A DNA stretch of 64,000 nucleotides, from the NCBI RefSeq assembly GCF_018614525.1, contig NZ_JAGGOL010000055.1, positions 1 through 64,000 on the forward strand. Direction: 5' to 3'. The notes under the pieces were generated by a model, which was given only the letters and a program-made list of their open reading frames with translations, had not been told where the DNA came from and searched no databases. Source of the stretch: Streptomyces sp. ISL-11 (GTDB lineage Bacteria > Actinomycetota > Actinomycetes > Streptomycetales > Streptomycetaceae). A program made the position numbers and the translations under genes. This document shows, piece after piece, positions 25,502 through 33,982 of this stretch; within the stretch, counting starts at the first letter, position 1, and every line of letters begins with the position of its first letter.

Positions 25502-26437
25502 TCACTCCTCGATCAGGAGCCTGTCACGCAGCTGGGCGAGGGTGCGCGCCAGCAGCCGGGAGACGTGCATCTGGGAGATCCCGACCTCCTGGGCGATCTG
25601 CGACTGGGTCATGTTGCCGAAGAAGCGGAGCAGCAGGATCTTCTTCTCCCGCGGCGGCAGATCCTCCAGCAGGGGCTTGAGCGACTCGCGGTACTCCACG
25701 CCCTCCAGTGCCTCGTCCTCGGCGCCGAGCGTGTCGGCGACCGCCGGGGACTCGTCGTCGGTGTCCGGGACGTCCAGGGAGAGCGTGCTGTAGGCATTGG
25801 CGGACTCCAGGCCCTCCAGCACCTCCTCCTCGGAGATCCCCAGCTGCTCGGCCAGCTCGTGGACGGTGGGCGACCGGCCGTGCCGCTGGGAGAGCTCGGC
25901 CGTGGCGGTCGTCAGCGCCAGCCGCAGCTCCTGGAGCCGGCGGGGCACCCGCACCGCCCAGCCCTTGTCACGGAAGTGCCGCTTGATCTCGCCGACGACC
26001 GTGGGCGTGGCATACGTGGAGAACTCCACCCCGCGGTCGGGGTCGAAGCGGTCCACGGACTTGATCAGACCGATCGTGGCGACCTGGGTCAGATCGTCCA
26101 GCGGCTCACCGCGGTTGCGGAAGCGCCGCGCCAGGTGCTCCACCAGGGGCAGGTGCATCCGCACCAGGTGGTTGCGCAGCTCGGCGCGCTCGGGCGAGCC
26201 GTCCGGCAGCGTCCGCAGCTCGATGAACAGGGCCCGGGCACCGCTGCGGTCCTGCGCGGTGGGGTGCTGGTGCCACTGCTGATGCTGGTGCTGGTCCATG
26301 TGGTCCGCCCGCTCTGGTGGGTCGCCCGCCTCGCCCGGCGCCGGATTCACCGGCTCTCCCGAATCACCCGGAAGCGGGCGGGCATGCTGCTGCGGGATGG
26401 CCGGGGTACGCACTCCCCGCGGCGATGCAGTACTCAC
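25502..26437 (-). CDS. sigH: stress-response sigma factor SigH (SigB/SigF group)
   Basis: A 311-aa group 3 sigma factor. Regions are clear: 2.x (LVRMHLPLVEHLARRFRNRGEPLDDLTQVATIGLIKSVDRFD), region 3 (RRLQELRLALTTATAELSQRHGRSPTVHELAEQLG) and 4.2 (MTQSQIAQEVGISQMHVSRLLARTL). A ~50-residue Gln/His/Pro-rich N-terminal extension precedes them, and S. coelicolor SigH is known to be made in several N-terminal forms. The GTG at 26437 follows GAGGGGG; MDQHQHQQ further in is a possible shorter start. It lies 16 nt after the anti-sigma gene. It directs osmotic and developmental stress genes. Confidence 0.87.
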   Translation of the reverse strand: MSTASPRGVRTPAIPQQHARPLPGDSGEPVNPAPGEAGDPPERADHMDQHQHQQWHQHPTAQDRSGARALFIELRTLPDGSPERAELRNHLVRMHLPLVEHLARRFRNRGEPLDDLTQVATIGLIKSVDRFDPDRGVEFSTYATPTVVGEIKRHFRDKGWAVRVPRRLQELRLALTTATAELSQRHGRSPTVHELAEQLGISEEEVLEGLESANAYSTLSLDVPDTDDESPAVADTLGAEDEALEGVEYRESLKPLLEDLPPREKKILLLRFFGNMTQSQIAQEVGISQMHVSRLLARTLAQLRDRLLIEE

Positions 26438-26453
26438 GGAGCCCCCTCTTCCG

Positions 26454-26867
26454 TCACGGCTGTCCGGGGCCGGCGCCGCGCTTCTTGTGCAGGCTGATGC
26501 TGACCGTACGGTCGTCCGCGACGGTCGAGTCGACCTCACCGGCCAGGGCGGAGAGCACCGTCCAGGCGAAGGTGTCGCGCTCGGGCGCGCGGCCGTCCGT
26601 CGTGGGCGCCGAGACCGTCACCCGCAGCGCGTCGCCCACCAGGCGGAACACACAGCTGAGGACGGAGCCGGGCACGGCCTGTTGCAGAAGGATCGCGCAC
26701 GCCTCGTCGACGGCGATGCGCAAGTCCTCGATCTCGTCGAGGGTGAAGTCCAAGCGGGCCGCGAGGCCGGCAGTCGCCGTCCGCAGCACCGACAGGTAGG
26801 CACCCGCAGCGGGCAGCCGGACTTCCACGAAGTCCTGGGTCCCGGGCTCGCCTGCGATTGGGGACAC
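26454..26867 (-). CDS. prsH: anti-sigma factor (RsbW-like serine kinase), SigH antagonist
   Basis: A 137-aa GHKL-type ATPase: LDFTLDEIEDLRIAVDEACAILL is the N-box helix, with a degenerate G-box near the C-terminus. RsbW-like proteins sequester their cognate sigma factor and phosphorylate an anti-anti-sigma. I chose the GTG at 26867 because GGAGG sits 5 nt before it; the longer frame to 27029 has no such support. The gene is the first of a two-gene unit with sigH, matching the S. coelicolor prsH(ushX/rshA)-sigH pair as I recall it. Confidence 0.85.
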   Translation of the reverse strand: MSPIAGEPGTQDFVEVRLPAAGAYLSVLRTATAGLAARLDFTLDEIEDLRIAVDEACAILLQQAVPGSVLSCVFRLVGDALRVTVSAPTTDGRAPERDTFAWTVLSALAGEVDSTVADDRTVSISLHKKRGAGPGQP

Positions 26868-27075
26868 CCTCACCTCCAAGGTGGCACAAGCTTCTTGAGC
26901 TGTTACGAGCGCCGGCCCCGCGCCCTGGGTGCCCTCCGGGTGGAGAGCGGCGCGGGCCGGTGCGGCACATGGTTCGGCTGCGACGCTATCGCGATCTGCG
27001 GTTCTGTGGAGCAACCCCACGGCTGTCACTCATGGTAAACCCATGAGCACGGACAGTGGCTAGGGGTGTGCGGTC

Positions 27076-27621
27076 TCAAATCGAAAGAGCGGTCGCCCTG
27101 TTGGGATTTTCGTCACTCTGCGCGAGCGCCGCAAGAGTGTGGAGCGGTTCTCCGGACATCCGTTGCACCGTCCATTCGTCCATCGGCTCGGCGCCGAGCG
27201 AGCGGTAGAAGGCGATCGAGGGGGCGTTCCAGTCCAGCACTGACCATTCGAAACGCTGGTAGCCGCGGTCCACGCAGATCCGCGCGAGCTCCGCGAGGAG
27301 CGCCCGGCCGTGACCGGCGCCGCGCGCCCGCGGCCGGACGTAGAGGTCCTCCAGATAGATACCGTGCGTACCCGTCCAGGTGGAGAAATTGCGGAACCAG
27401 ACCGCGAAGCCGACCGGTTCGCCGGCCGTGCCCCCTTCACCCTCCGCGTTTTCGTCACTCTCCGCTATCAGCGCGAAGGCCGCCGGATCGCTCCCGAACA
27501 GCGCGTCCCGCAGCTGCTCCTCGGTCGCCCGCGCGTCCACCAGCGCCCGTTCGTACTCGGCGAGTTCGCGGACCATGGCATGGATGACGGGAACGTCGGC
27601 CGGAGTGGCGGGTCGGATCAT
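27076..27621 (-). CDS. GNAT-family N-acetyltransferase (SSAT-like)
   Basis: A 181-aa acetyltransferase. The core GIYLEDLYVRPRARGAGHGRALLAELARICVDRGYQRFEWSVLDWN, with the acetyl-CoA loop RxxGxGxA, resembles diamine/thialysine acetyltransferases, which carry the same EDLYV and EWSVLDWN blocks. An acidic Glu/Gly insert (about residues 54-66) is atypical. The substrate is likely a primary amine, not further defined. It stands alone upstream of the anti-sigma gene's long leader. Confidence 0.88.
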   Translation of the reverse strand: MIRPATPADVPVIHAMVRELAEYERALVDARATEEQLRDALFGSDPAAFALIAESDENAEGEGGTAGEPVGFAVWFRNFSTWTGTHGIYLEDLYVRPRARGAGHGRALLAELARICVDRGYQRFEWSVLDWNAPSIAFYRSLGAEPMDEWTVQRMSGEPLHTLAALAQSDENPNRATALSI

Positions 27622-27697
27622 GCGTGCATGCTAGCGGTCGGCGGTGACAGCGCTCCGGCAACCGGGGCGTCCGGTCCGCGGCCGGGAGGCCCGGACG

Positions 27698-27958
27698 TCA
27701 GACGAGCCGCTGGTCCTCGTAGCACCAGCGCCAGCTCTGACCTGGTTCGAAGCTGCGCATCACCGCGTGCCCGGACTCCTTGAAATGGCCGGTCGCGTGC
27801 TGGTACGGCGAGGAGTCGCAGCACCCGACGTGCCCGCATACCAGACACAGGCGCAACTGCACGGGATGGCTGCCGGCGGCCTCGCACTCCGGGCAGGTGA
27901 CGTGCGACGGCACCGGCTCGGGGCGCGGCAGCTCGGGAAGATGCGGACACTCGCTCAT
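27698..27958 (-). CDS. UBP-type zinc finger protein
   Basis: An 86-aa protein nearly all of which is a ZnF-UBP domain: CPHLPELP, CPECEAAGSHPVQLRLCLVCGHVGCCDSSPYQHATGHFKESGHAVM and a final SWRWCYEDQ. Cys and His ligands are complete for two to three zinc ions. Such stand-alone proteins are common in actinobacteria, often beside CPA1 antiporters, and the antiporter is immediately divergent here. A regulatory link to the antiporter is inference. Confidence 0.88.
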   Translation of the reverse strand: MSECPHLPELPRPEPVPSHVTCPECEAAGSHPVQLRLCLVCGHVGCCDSSPYQHATGHFKESGHAVMRSFEPGQSWRWCYEDQRLV

Positions 27959-28007
27959 GATTGCCAGGTTAGATCGCGCTGCCGAGGATGGAGACGGGCG
28001 GGGACCG

Positions 28008-29603
28008 ATGGACGTGATGCCACTGCTGATGCTGGTCGCCGCCAGCGCCGCGATCGCCGGCGCGGCCCGGCGCACCCCCGTGCCCGCGCCCCTGCTGCTC
28101 GTCGCGGCCGGGCTCGTCGGCGCGTACGTACCGGGCGTGCCGGACTACACCCTCGACCCCGCCATCGTGCTGCCCCTGCTGCTCCCGCCGCTGCTGCACA
28201 CGGCCGCGCTCGACAGCTCGTACCTCGATCTGCGGGCCAACATCCGGCCCGTCGCCCTGCTCTCGGTCGGCTACGTGCTGTTCGCGACGCTCGCCGTCGG
28301 CTACGTGGCGTACCTGGTGGTGCCCGGTCTGCCGCTGACCGCCGCCCTGGTGCTCGGCGCGGTGGTCGCCCCGCCGGACGCCGTCGCCGCCACCTCCATC
28401 GCGCGCCGCCTCGGCCTGCCCTCGCGGATCACCACGATCCTCCAGGGCGAGTCGCTGGTGAACGACGCGACCGCGATCACCGCCTTCAAGGTGGCGCTCG
28501 CGGCGGCGGTCGGCGAAGGCGCCACCTGGGGCGAGGGGCTGCGGGAGTTCGCGGTCGCCTCGCTCGGCGGCGTCGCGGTGGGGCTGGTCCTCATGGTGCC
28601 GCTGCACTGGCTGCGCAAGCACCTGCGCGAGCCGCTGCTCCAGAACACCCTCTCGCTCCTCATCCCCTTCGTCGCCTACGCCGCGGCCGAGGAGGTCGAG
28701 GCGTCCGGCGTGCTCGCCGTCGTGGTCGTCGGACTCTGGCTCGGACACCACTCCTGGCAGGTGGACTTCGCCACCCGCCTCCAGGAGGCGGCCGTGTGGA
28801 AGATGGTCGCCTTCGTCCTGGAGTCGGCCGTCTTCGCCCTCATCGGGCTCCAACTGCCCGTGGTCCTGCGCGGGCTGGGGCAGTACGGGCTGGGGGAGGC
28901 GGCCCTCGGCTACGCCACCGCGGTCTTCGCCGCCGTCGTGGCCGCCCGCTTCGTCTGGGTCTTCCCCGCGACGTTCCTGCCGCGCGCGCTCTCGCCCCGG
29001 ATCCGCGAGCGCGAGCCCGACACGACGTGGAAGGCGCCGCTCGTCGTCGGCTGGGCCGGGATGCGCGGCGTCGTCTCCCTCGCCATCGCCTTCTCCATCC
29101 CCGAGACCACGCACAGCGGGGAGGCGTTCCCCGCCCGCAACCTCGTTCTCTTCCTCACCTTCAGCACCGTGATCGGCACGCTGGTCGTCCAGGGCCTCAC
29201 GCTGCCCGCGCTGATCCGCCTGCTGCGGCTGCCCGCCCGCGACCAGGGCGCCGAGACGCTCGCCGAGGCGCAGGCCCAGAGCGAGGCGTCCACCGCCGCC
29301 GAGCGCCGCCTGGACGAACTCCTCACCGACGGGCGCAACGCGCTTCCGTCACCGCTGGCCGACCGCCTCCGTACGGTCATGGAACGCCGCCGCAACGCGG
29401 TGTGGGAACGGCTCGGGGCGGTCGACGAGACGACGGGGGAGTCGGCGGACGACGTCTACCGGCGGCTGGCGCGGGAGATGATCGGCGCGGAGCGGGAGGT
29501 GTTCGTGGCGCTGCGGGACGCTCGGCGCATCGATGACGAGATGCTGCGGACGCTGTTGCGGCGGCTGGACTTCGAGGAGGCGGCGGCTTATCGGGAGGAG
29601 TGA
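28008..29603 (+). CDS. Na+/H+ antiporter, CPA1 family
   Basis: A 531-aa protein with about 12 transmembrane helices, then a ~110-residue charged cytoplasmic tail (GAETLAEAQAQSEASTAAERRLDELL ...). The ion-binding region (VVAPPDAVAATSIARRLGLPSRI and LQGESLVNDATAITAFK, with the ND pair) and VGWAGMRGVVSLAIAFSIP are typical of CPA1 exchangers. It would export Na+ (or K+) for protons in pH and salt homeostasis. It ends 19 nt before a convergent gene. Confidence 0.92.
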   Translation: MDVMPLLMLVAASAAIAGAARRTPVPAPLLLVAAGLVGAYVPGVPDYTLDPAIVLPLLLPPLLHTAALDSSYLDLRANIRPVALLSVGYVLFATLAVGYVAYLVVPGLPLTAALVLGAVVAPPDAVAATSIARRLGLPSRITTILQGESLVNDATAITAFKVALAAAVGEGATWGEGLREFAVASLGGVAVGLVLMVPLHWLRKHLREPLLQNTLSLLIPFVAYAAAEEVEASGVLAVVVVGLWLGHHSWQVDFATRLQEAAVWKMVAFVLESAVFALIGLQLPVVLRGLGQYGLGEAALGYATAVFAAVVAARFVWVFPATFLPRALSPRIREREPDTTWKAPLVVGWAGMRGVVSLAIAFSIPETTHSGEAFPARNLVLFLTFSTVIGTLVVQGLTLPALIRLLRLPARDQGAETLAEAQAQSEASTAAERRLDELLTDGRNALPSPLADRLRTVMERRRNAVWERLGAVDETTGESADDVYRRLAREMIGAEREVFVALRDARRIDDEMLRTLLRRLDFEEAAAYREE

Positions 29604-29622
29604 GGCCGGGGGCGGTTCCTTC

Positions 29623-30552
29623 TCAGCCCTTCGGCGCGGGCGCCCCCGTGATCACCGCCGCCACCGTCGTGCCCCTGGCGAACGCGCCCTCCTCCGTCAG
29701 GGTCGTCAGGCCGTGCAGCGCCTTGGCCACGTACAGCCGCTCCAGCGGCAGGCCGTGCCGGGCGGTGAAGTCGTCCGCGAAGGCGTCCAGCTCCGGGGTG
29801 GAGCGGGCGTAGCCGCCGCCGTGGAAGCGCTCGTCCAGCTGCCAGGAGCCGCACCGGCCGCCGAACGCCTCGCGTTGCAGCCGCTCGATCTCCGTGCCGA
29901 GGAACCCGCCCTTGAGCACGGGGAAGCCGATCGCCCGCTGGCCCTCGCCCAGGCCGGCCGCCAGGCCCGCGAGCGTGCCGCCCGTGCCGCAGGCGACGCC
30001 CACGACGTCCGCCATGCCGCGCAGCTCGTGGCCGAGCTCCGCGCAGCCGCGCGCGGCCGCCGCGTTGGACCCGCCCTCGGGCACGACGAAGCAGTCGTCG
30101 CCCGCCTCCGCGACCAGCTCGGCCAGGACCTCCGGCTCGGCCTTGCGGCGGTACAGCGCGCGGCTGACGAAGCGCAGCCGCATACCGTCCGCCACGCAGC
30201 GCGCCAGGGAGGGGTTGAGCGGCCGGTCCGCCAGCTCCTCGCCGCGTACGACGCCGACCGTGGCGAAGTCGAGCAGCCGGCCCGCGGCGGCGGTGGCGCG
30301 CAGGTGGTTGGAGTAGGCGCCGCCGAAGGTCAGCAGCGTGCGCCGGCCCGACCCGGCGGCGGCCCGCAGATTCGGCTCCAGCTTGCGCCACTTGTTGCCC
30401 GGAAGCCGCGGGTGTATCAGGTCGTCCCGTTTGAGCAGCAGTCGTACGCCGTGCCGGGTGAACCGTTCGTCCGGCAGTTCCACGAGCGGGGACGGCAGCC
30501 GGGGCCGCAGCGCGGCGAGCGCGTCGGTGTCGGCGGGGAGGTCGCTGGTCAC
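29623..30552 (-). CDS. PLP-dependent ACC deaminase/D-cysteine desulfhydrase family protein
   Basis: A 309-aa fold-type II PLP enzyme. The Schiff-base Lys is in HPRLPGNKWRKLE (about residue 54), FGGAYSNHLRATAAAG supplies the Ser/Asn contacts, and VACGTGGTLAGLAAGL is the phosphate cup. Members split D-cysteine or 1-aminocyclopropane-1-carboxylate to a keto acid and ammonia; specificity cannot be told here. The start GTG at 30552 overlaps no gene; the amidase gene ends 22 nt upstream on the same strand. Confidence 0.87.
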   Translation of the reverse strand: MTSDLPADTDALAALRPRLPSPLVELPDERFTRHGVRLLLKRDDLIHPRLPGNKWRKLEPNLRAAAGSGRRTLLTFGGAYSNHLRATAAAGRLLDFATVGVVRGEELADRPLNPSLARCVADGMRLRFVSRALYRRKAEPEVLAELVAEAGDDCFVVPEGGSNAAAARGCAELGHELRGMADVVGVACGTGGTLAGLAAGLGEGQRAIGFPVLKGGFLGTEIERLQREAFGGRCGSWQLDERFHGGGYARSTPELDAFADDFTARHGLPLERLYVAKALHGLTTLTEEGAFARGTTVAAVITGAPAPKG

Positions 30553-30574
30553 GTCTCTATTGTCATCTCTGTGG

Positions 30575-31165
30575 TCACTTGAGCCGGTCCCGGACCCGTT
30601 CGCGCAGCCACTCCATGGAGAAGCCGACCGGGTCGAGCTTGCCGGGGCGCCATTCGAGGTGGCCGATCACGGACCGCTCGCTCCAGCCGTGGAAGCGGCA
30701 GATCGCGGCCGCCACCTGCTCGATGGCCAGCAGCTGCTCCTCCGGCCAGGGGTCCTGGCCGTCGCCGCGGTTGACGCACTCGAAGCCGTAGAAGTGGACA
30801 TTGCCGTCGGTGTCCGCCCAGCGGACGGGCGGTAGCCGCTTCTCGGCGATCACCGCCCGCAGGACGTCGCCGTCACCGCCCCCGGCGTGGTTGGCGCGCC
30901 CGCAGCCGACGAGGTGGATCACGCCGTCCTTGGCGATGACGCCGTGTCCGAGGGGGCCGGGCAGCTCGTCGTAGCCGTTCCAGCACAGCCGTACGGTGCT
31001 GTCGGTGCCGGAGGACGCGGTGTGGTGGATCAGGACGCCGTTGACCGGGCCCCAGGGGCCGTGTCCGTCGCGGTTGTGGCTCCGCCAGCCGTCGACCTCG
31101 ACGACGGTGGCGCCTTCGCGTCTGAGCGCGGCGAGGAACTCGTTCGCGGACATGGGAGGTGCCAT
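30575..31165 (-). CDS. N-acetylmuramoyl-L-alanine amidase (Amidase_2/PGRP type)
   Basis: A 196-aa amidase domain protein. Zn ligands are in VLIHHTASSGT, HAGGGDG and HLEWRPGKLDP, and FYGFECVNRGDGQDPWP is typical of phage-type endolysins and actinobacterial amidases. It has no signal peptide, so export would need holin-like release or another route, or it is of prophage origin. It cleaves the lactyl-Ala bond of peptidoglycan. No phage genes are nearby. Confidence 0.85.
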   Translation of the reverse strand: MAPPMSANEFLAALRREGATVVEVDGWRSHNRDGHGPWGPVNGVLIHHTASSGTDSTVRLCWNGYDELPGPLGHGVIAKDGVIHLVGCGRANHAGGGDGDVLRAVIAEKRLPPVRWADTDGNVHFYGFECVNRGDGQDPWPEEQLLAIEQVAAAICRFHGWSERSVIGHLEWRPGKLDPVGFSMEWLRERVRDRLK

Positions 31166-31332
31166 GCCGCCCTCCTTGCGAAATCGCGTGGCATACGCCG
31201 GACGCGTAGGCCGAATGACCCTCTTTTACCCAAAAGTTCGCAGGTGGGCCGGGCGTTCGGATATCGTGCGAGCCGATTCGGCCTCAGGTCGAAAATCTCA
31301 TCGTCGACACAGAAGCGCGAGACTGAAGGACA

Positions 31333-32244
31333 GTGGATTACGAGGCCGTTCTCGAAGAGGTCGCCGCGTTCGCGCGGCCGCTGGTCGGTCGTGGTCAGGT
31401 GGCCGACTACATCCCGGCCCTGGCCGGCGTGGACACCGGTCACTTCGGCATGGCGGTCGCCGACGTCGACGGCGGGGTGTACGGGGTGGGCGACTGGGAA
31501 CGGCCGTTCTCCGTGCAGTCCATCTCCAAGGCGTTCAGTCTCGCGCTCGTCCTGGCGGAGGGCGGCGGGCGGATCTGGGAACGGGTCGGAACAGAACCGT
31601 CCGGAAATCCCTTCAACTCCCTGGTGCAGCTCGAATACGAGAACGGCATCCCCCGCAACCCCTTCATCAACGCGGGCGCCCTCGTCGTGACCGACCGGCT
31701 CCAGACGCTGACCGGCGACGCCAGCACGACCATGCTGGAGTTCCTGCGCGCGGAGAGTGGCAACCCCACCGTCGCCTTCGACCCGGCGGTCGCCGCCTCC
31801 GAGACCGAACACGGCGACCGCAACGCCGCCCTCGCCCACTTCATGGCGAGCTACGGCAACCTCGACAACCCCGTCCCCACGGTCCTGGAGCACTACTTCT
31901 GGCAGTGCTCAATCGAGATGAGCTGCCGCGACCTCGCCCTGGCGAGCGGCTTCCTGGCCCGCCACGGCCTGCGCGCCGACGGCACGCGGCTGCTGCCGCG
32001 GCGGGAGGCCAAGCAGGTCAACGCGGTGATGCTCACCTGCGGCACGTACGACGCCGCCGGGGACTTCGCCTACCGGGTGGGGCTGCCGGGCAAGAGCGGC
32101 GTCGGCGGCGGCATCGTGGCGGTCATACCGGGACGCTGCACGCTGTGCGTGTGGAGTCCGGGGCTGGACGCGCGGGGGAATTCGGTGGCGGGCGTGGCGG
32201 CGTTGGATCACTTCACGACGCTTACCGGGTGGTCGGTGTTCTGA
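31333..32244 (+). CDS. glsA: glutaminase A
   Basis: A 303-aa serine-dependent glutaminase hydrolysing glutamine to glutamate. Motifs: FSVQSISKAFSLAL with the catalytic Ser-x-x-Lys (about residues 60-66), NPFNSLVQLEYENGIPRNPFINAGAL, and YGNLDNPVPTVLEHYFWQCSIEM. Length is normal. The stop region (TTLTGWSVF then TGA) is repeated twice more downstream as an 85-86 bp tandem unit. Confidence 0.93.
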   Translation: MDYEAVLEEVAAFARPLVGRGQVADYIPALAGVDTGHFGMAVADVDGGVYGVGDWERPFSVQSISKAFSLALVLAEGGGRIWERVGTEPSGNPFNSLVQLEYENGIPRNPFINAGALVVTDRLQTLTGDASTTMLEFLRAESGNPTVAFDPAVAASETEHGDRNAALAHFMASYGNLDNPVPTVLEHYFWQCSIEMSCRDLALASGFLARHGLRADGTRLLPRREAKQVNAVMLTCGTYDAAGDFAYRVGLPGKSGVGGGIVAVIPGRCTLCVWSPGLDARGNSVAGVAALDHFTTLTGWSVF

Positions 32245-32415
32245 GGGTGCGCTCGGGGTGCGGCCGGGGGTCCGGGGGGTGTCCCCCGGGGGAGCGCCGT
32301 ACGACGCTGACCGGGTGGTCGGTGTTCTGAGGTGCGCTCGGGGTGCGGCCGGGGGTCCGGGGGGTGTCCCCCGGGGGAGCGCCGTACGACGCTTACCGGG
32401 TGGTCGGTGTTCTGA
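32215..32415 (+). repeat. triplicated 3' end of glsA (85-86 bp tandem repeat)
   Basis: The block acgacgct[t/g]accgggtggtcggtgttctga occurs at 32215-32244 (the real gene end), 32301-32330 and 32386-32415. The intervening ~56 nt (containing ccggggggtgtcccccggggga, a hairpin) are also duplicated. Repeat period is 86 then 85 bp. Copies two and three carry the last ~9 codons plus stop, with no new gene. Confidence 0.95.
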
Positions 32416-32474
32416 GGGTTCGGGGGCGGGAGGCGGGGTGGCGGGGCGCCGTCTCGTATCGCATGGTGGTGCTC

Positions 32475-32681
32475 ATGGAGCATGTGCTGCGGGCGGAGTA
32501 CGAGGACGGGTCGGGCGGCGAGGTGAGGATCTGGCACGTTGTCCGGCAGGACGAGACGGCGGCGATGTGCGGGCGGGAGCTGGCCGACGACGCGGCGACT
32601 CGCTCCGCGGAGGAGTGGGGGAGCTCGGGGCTTCCCTTGTGTCACTCCTGTGGGGCGCTGTATCTGCGGGAGGTGCCGTAG
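32475..32681 (+). CDS. small conserved protein with Cys motifs
   Basis: A 68-aa protein (MEHVLRAEYEDGSGGEVRIWHVVRQDETAAMCGRELADD ... LCHSCGALYLREVP). One Cys after DETAAM and the C-terminal CHSC suggest a zinc ribbon-like site. I believe close relatives occur in other Streptomyces; no function is known. An alternative ATG at 32463 would add four residues. Confidence 0.65.
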   Translation: MEHVLRAEYEDGSGGEVRIWHVVRQDETAAMCGRELADDAATRSAEEWGSSGLPLCHSCGALYLREVP

Positions 32682-32707
32682 GCAGTCGGGTGAGTGGTTG
32701 ATCTTTC

Positions 32708-32870
32708 CCCGACCCGCCCCTTCCCGAACCGGGGCTCCGCCCCCGGGCCCCGGTGTCCTCAAGCGCCGGACAGGCTGGATTCCCGGGGCTCCGCCCCGGA
32801 CCCCGGTCCTCAAACGCCGGACGGGCTGGGTGTGCCGGACACCGCGCGGTAGCGCGGAAAAGGCCCGCCC
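32708..32870. repeat. cluster of dispersed Streptomyces repeats
   Basis: Contains gacccgccccttcccgaacc, ccggggctccgccccgg twice, and the cores tcctcaagcgccggacaggctg (32757-32778) and tcctcaaacgccggacgggctg (32808-32829). It fills the gap between the small Cys protein and the convergent KAS III gene. Confidence 0.8.
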
Positions 32871-32873
32871 CAG

Positions 32874-33812
32874 CTAAGGGCAGCGGATGACCTGACCCGC
32901 GTACGACAGGTTCCCGCCGAAGCCGAAGAGCAGGATCGGCGCGCCGGAGGCGACCTCTCCCCGGGACACCAGTTTCGACAAGGCGAGCGGAATGCTCGCC
33001 GCCGACGTGTTGCCGGACTCCGTCACATCCGTGGCGATCACCGCGTTGACCGCGCCCAGCTTCCGCGCGACCGGTTCGATGATGCGGAGATTGGCCTGAT
33101 GCAGGACGACGGCCGCCAGGTCCTCCGGGAGGACGCCGGCGCGCTCGCAGACCTGGCGGGCGATCGGCGGCAGCTGCGTCGTGGCCCAGCGGTAGACGGC
33201 CTGGCCCTCCTGCGCGAAGCGGGACGGGGTGCCCTCGATCCGGACGGCGTGGCCCATGGTGGGGACCGAGCCCCAGATCACGGGGCCGATCTCCGGCTCG
33301 GCGCAGGCCGTGATCACCGCGGCGCCCGCGCCGTCACCGACCAGGACGCAGGTGGAGCGGTCGGTCCAGTCCGCGACGGAGGTGAACTTCTCCACGCCGA
33401 TGACCAGCGCGTTCCTCGCGGATCCGGCGCGGATCGCGTGGTCGGCGCTCGCGAGGGCGTGGGTGAAGCCGGCGCAGACGACGTTGAGGTCCATGACGGC
33501 GGGGGAGGGCAGGCCCAGCTCGGCGGCGACGCGGGCGGCCGTGTTCGGGCTGCGGTCGACGGCCGTGCAGGTGGCGACCAGCACGAGGTCGATGTCCTCG
33601 GGCGCGAGACCGCTGTTCGCGAGCGCCTTGGCGGCGGCCTGGCCGGCCATCGAGGCGACGTTCTCGTCGGGCTCGGCGATCCGGCGCGTACGGATGCCGA
33701 CCCGGGAACGGATCCACTCGTCGCTGGTGTCGACCATCGTGGCCAGCTCGTCGTTGGTCAGCACCCTGGCCGGCTGGTAGTGGCCGAGGGCGAGTACACG
33801 GGACCCGGTCAT
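32874..33812 (-). CDS. 3-oxoacyl-ACP synthase III (FabH-like)
   Basis: A 312-aa thiolase-fold enzyme. The catalytic triad is visible: Cys in DLNVVCAGFTHAL (about residue 112), His in VVLHQANLRIIEP, and Asn in ESGNTSAASIPLAL. Members start fatty-acid or polyketide chains by condensing acyl-CoA with malonyl-ACP, or transfer acyl groups. It is isolated from fab genes, so it is a paralogue with an unknown starter or role. No signal peptide. Confidence 0.9.
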   Translation of the reverse strand: MTGSRVLALGHYQPARVLTNDELATMVDTSDEWIRSRVGIRTRRIAEPDENVASMAGQAAAKALANSGLAPEDIDLVLVATCTAVDRSPNTAARVAAELGLPSPAVMDLNVVCAGFTHALASADHAIRAGSARNALVIGVEKFTSVADWTDRSTCVLVGDGAGAAVITACAEPEIGPVIWGSVPTMGHAVRIEGTPSRFAQEGQAVYRWATTQLPPIARQVCERAGVLPEDLAAVVLHQANLRIIEPVARKLGAVNAVIATDVTESGNTSAASIPLALSKLVSRGEVASGAPILLFGFGGNLSYAGQVIRCP

Positions 33813-33937
33813 CGGCGGCTCCTCCTGCGCGGGCGGACGGTGGTGTACGGGACGGAACCCAAGTCTTGACGGTGCGCGGCCCGCGAGCGGGTATGTGATT
33901 CACCAATCTTCCGGCCCGATAACTGGCACAAACCTCA

Positions 33938-33965
33938 GGGCCCGGCCGCACCGGCGGCCGGGCCC
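33938..33965. terminator. hairpin downstream of the alkaline phosphatase
   Basis: The stem gggcccggccg / cggccgggccc lies 17 nt after the phosphatase stop codon and upstream of the KAS III gene. Confidence 0.8.
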
Positions 33966-33982
33966 ACCCCCTCAGGCCGGTG

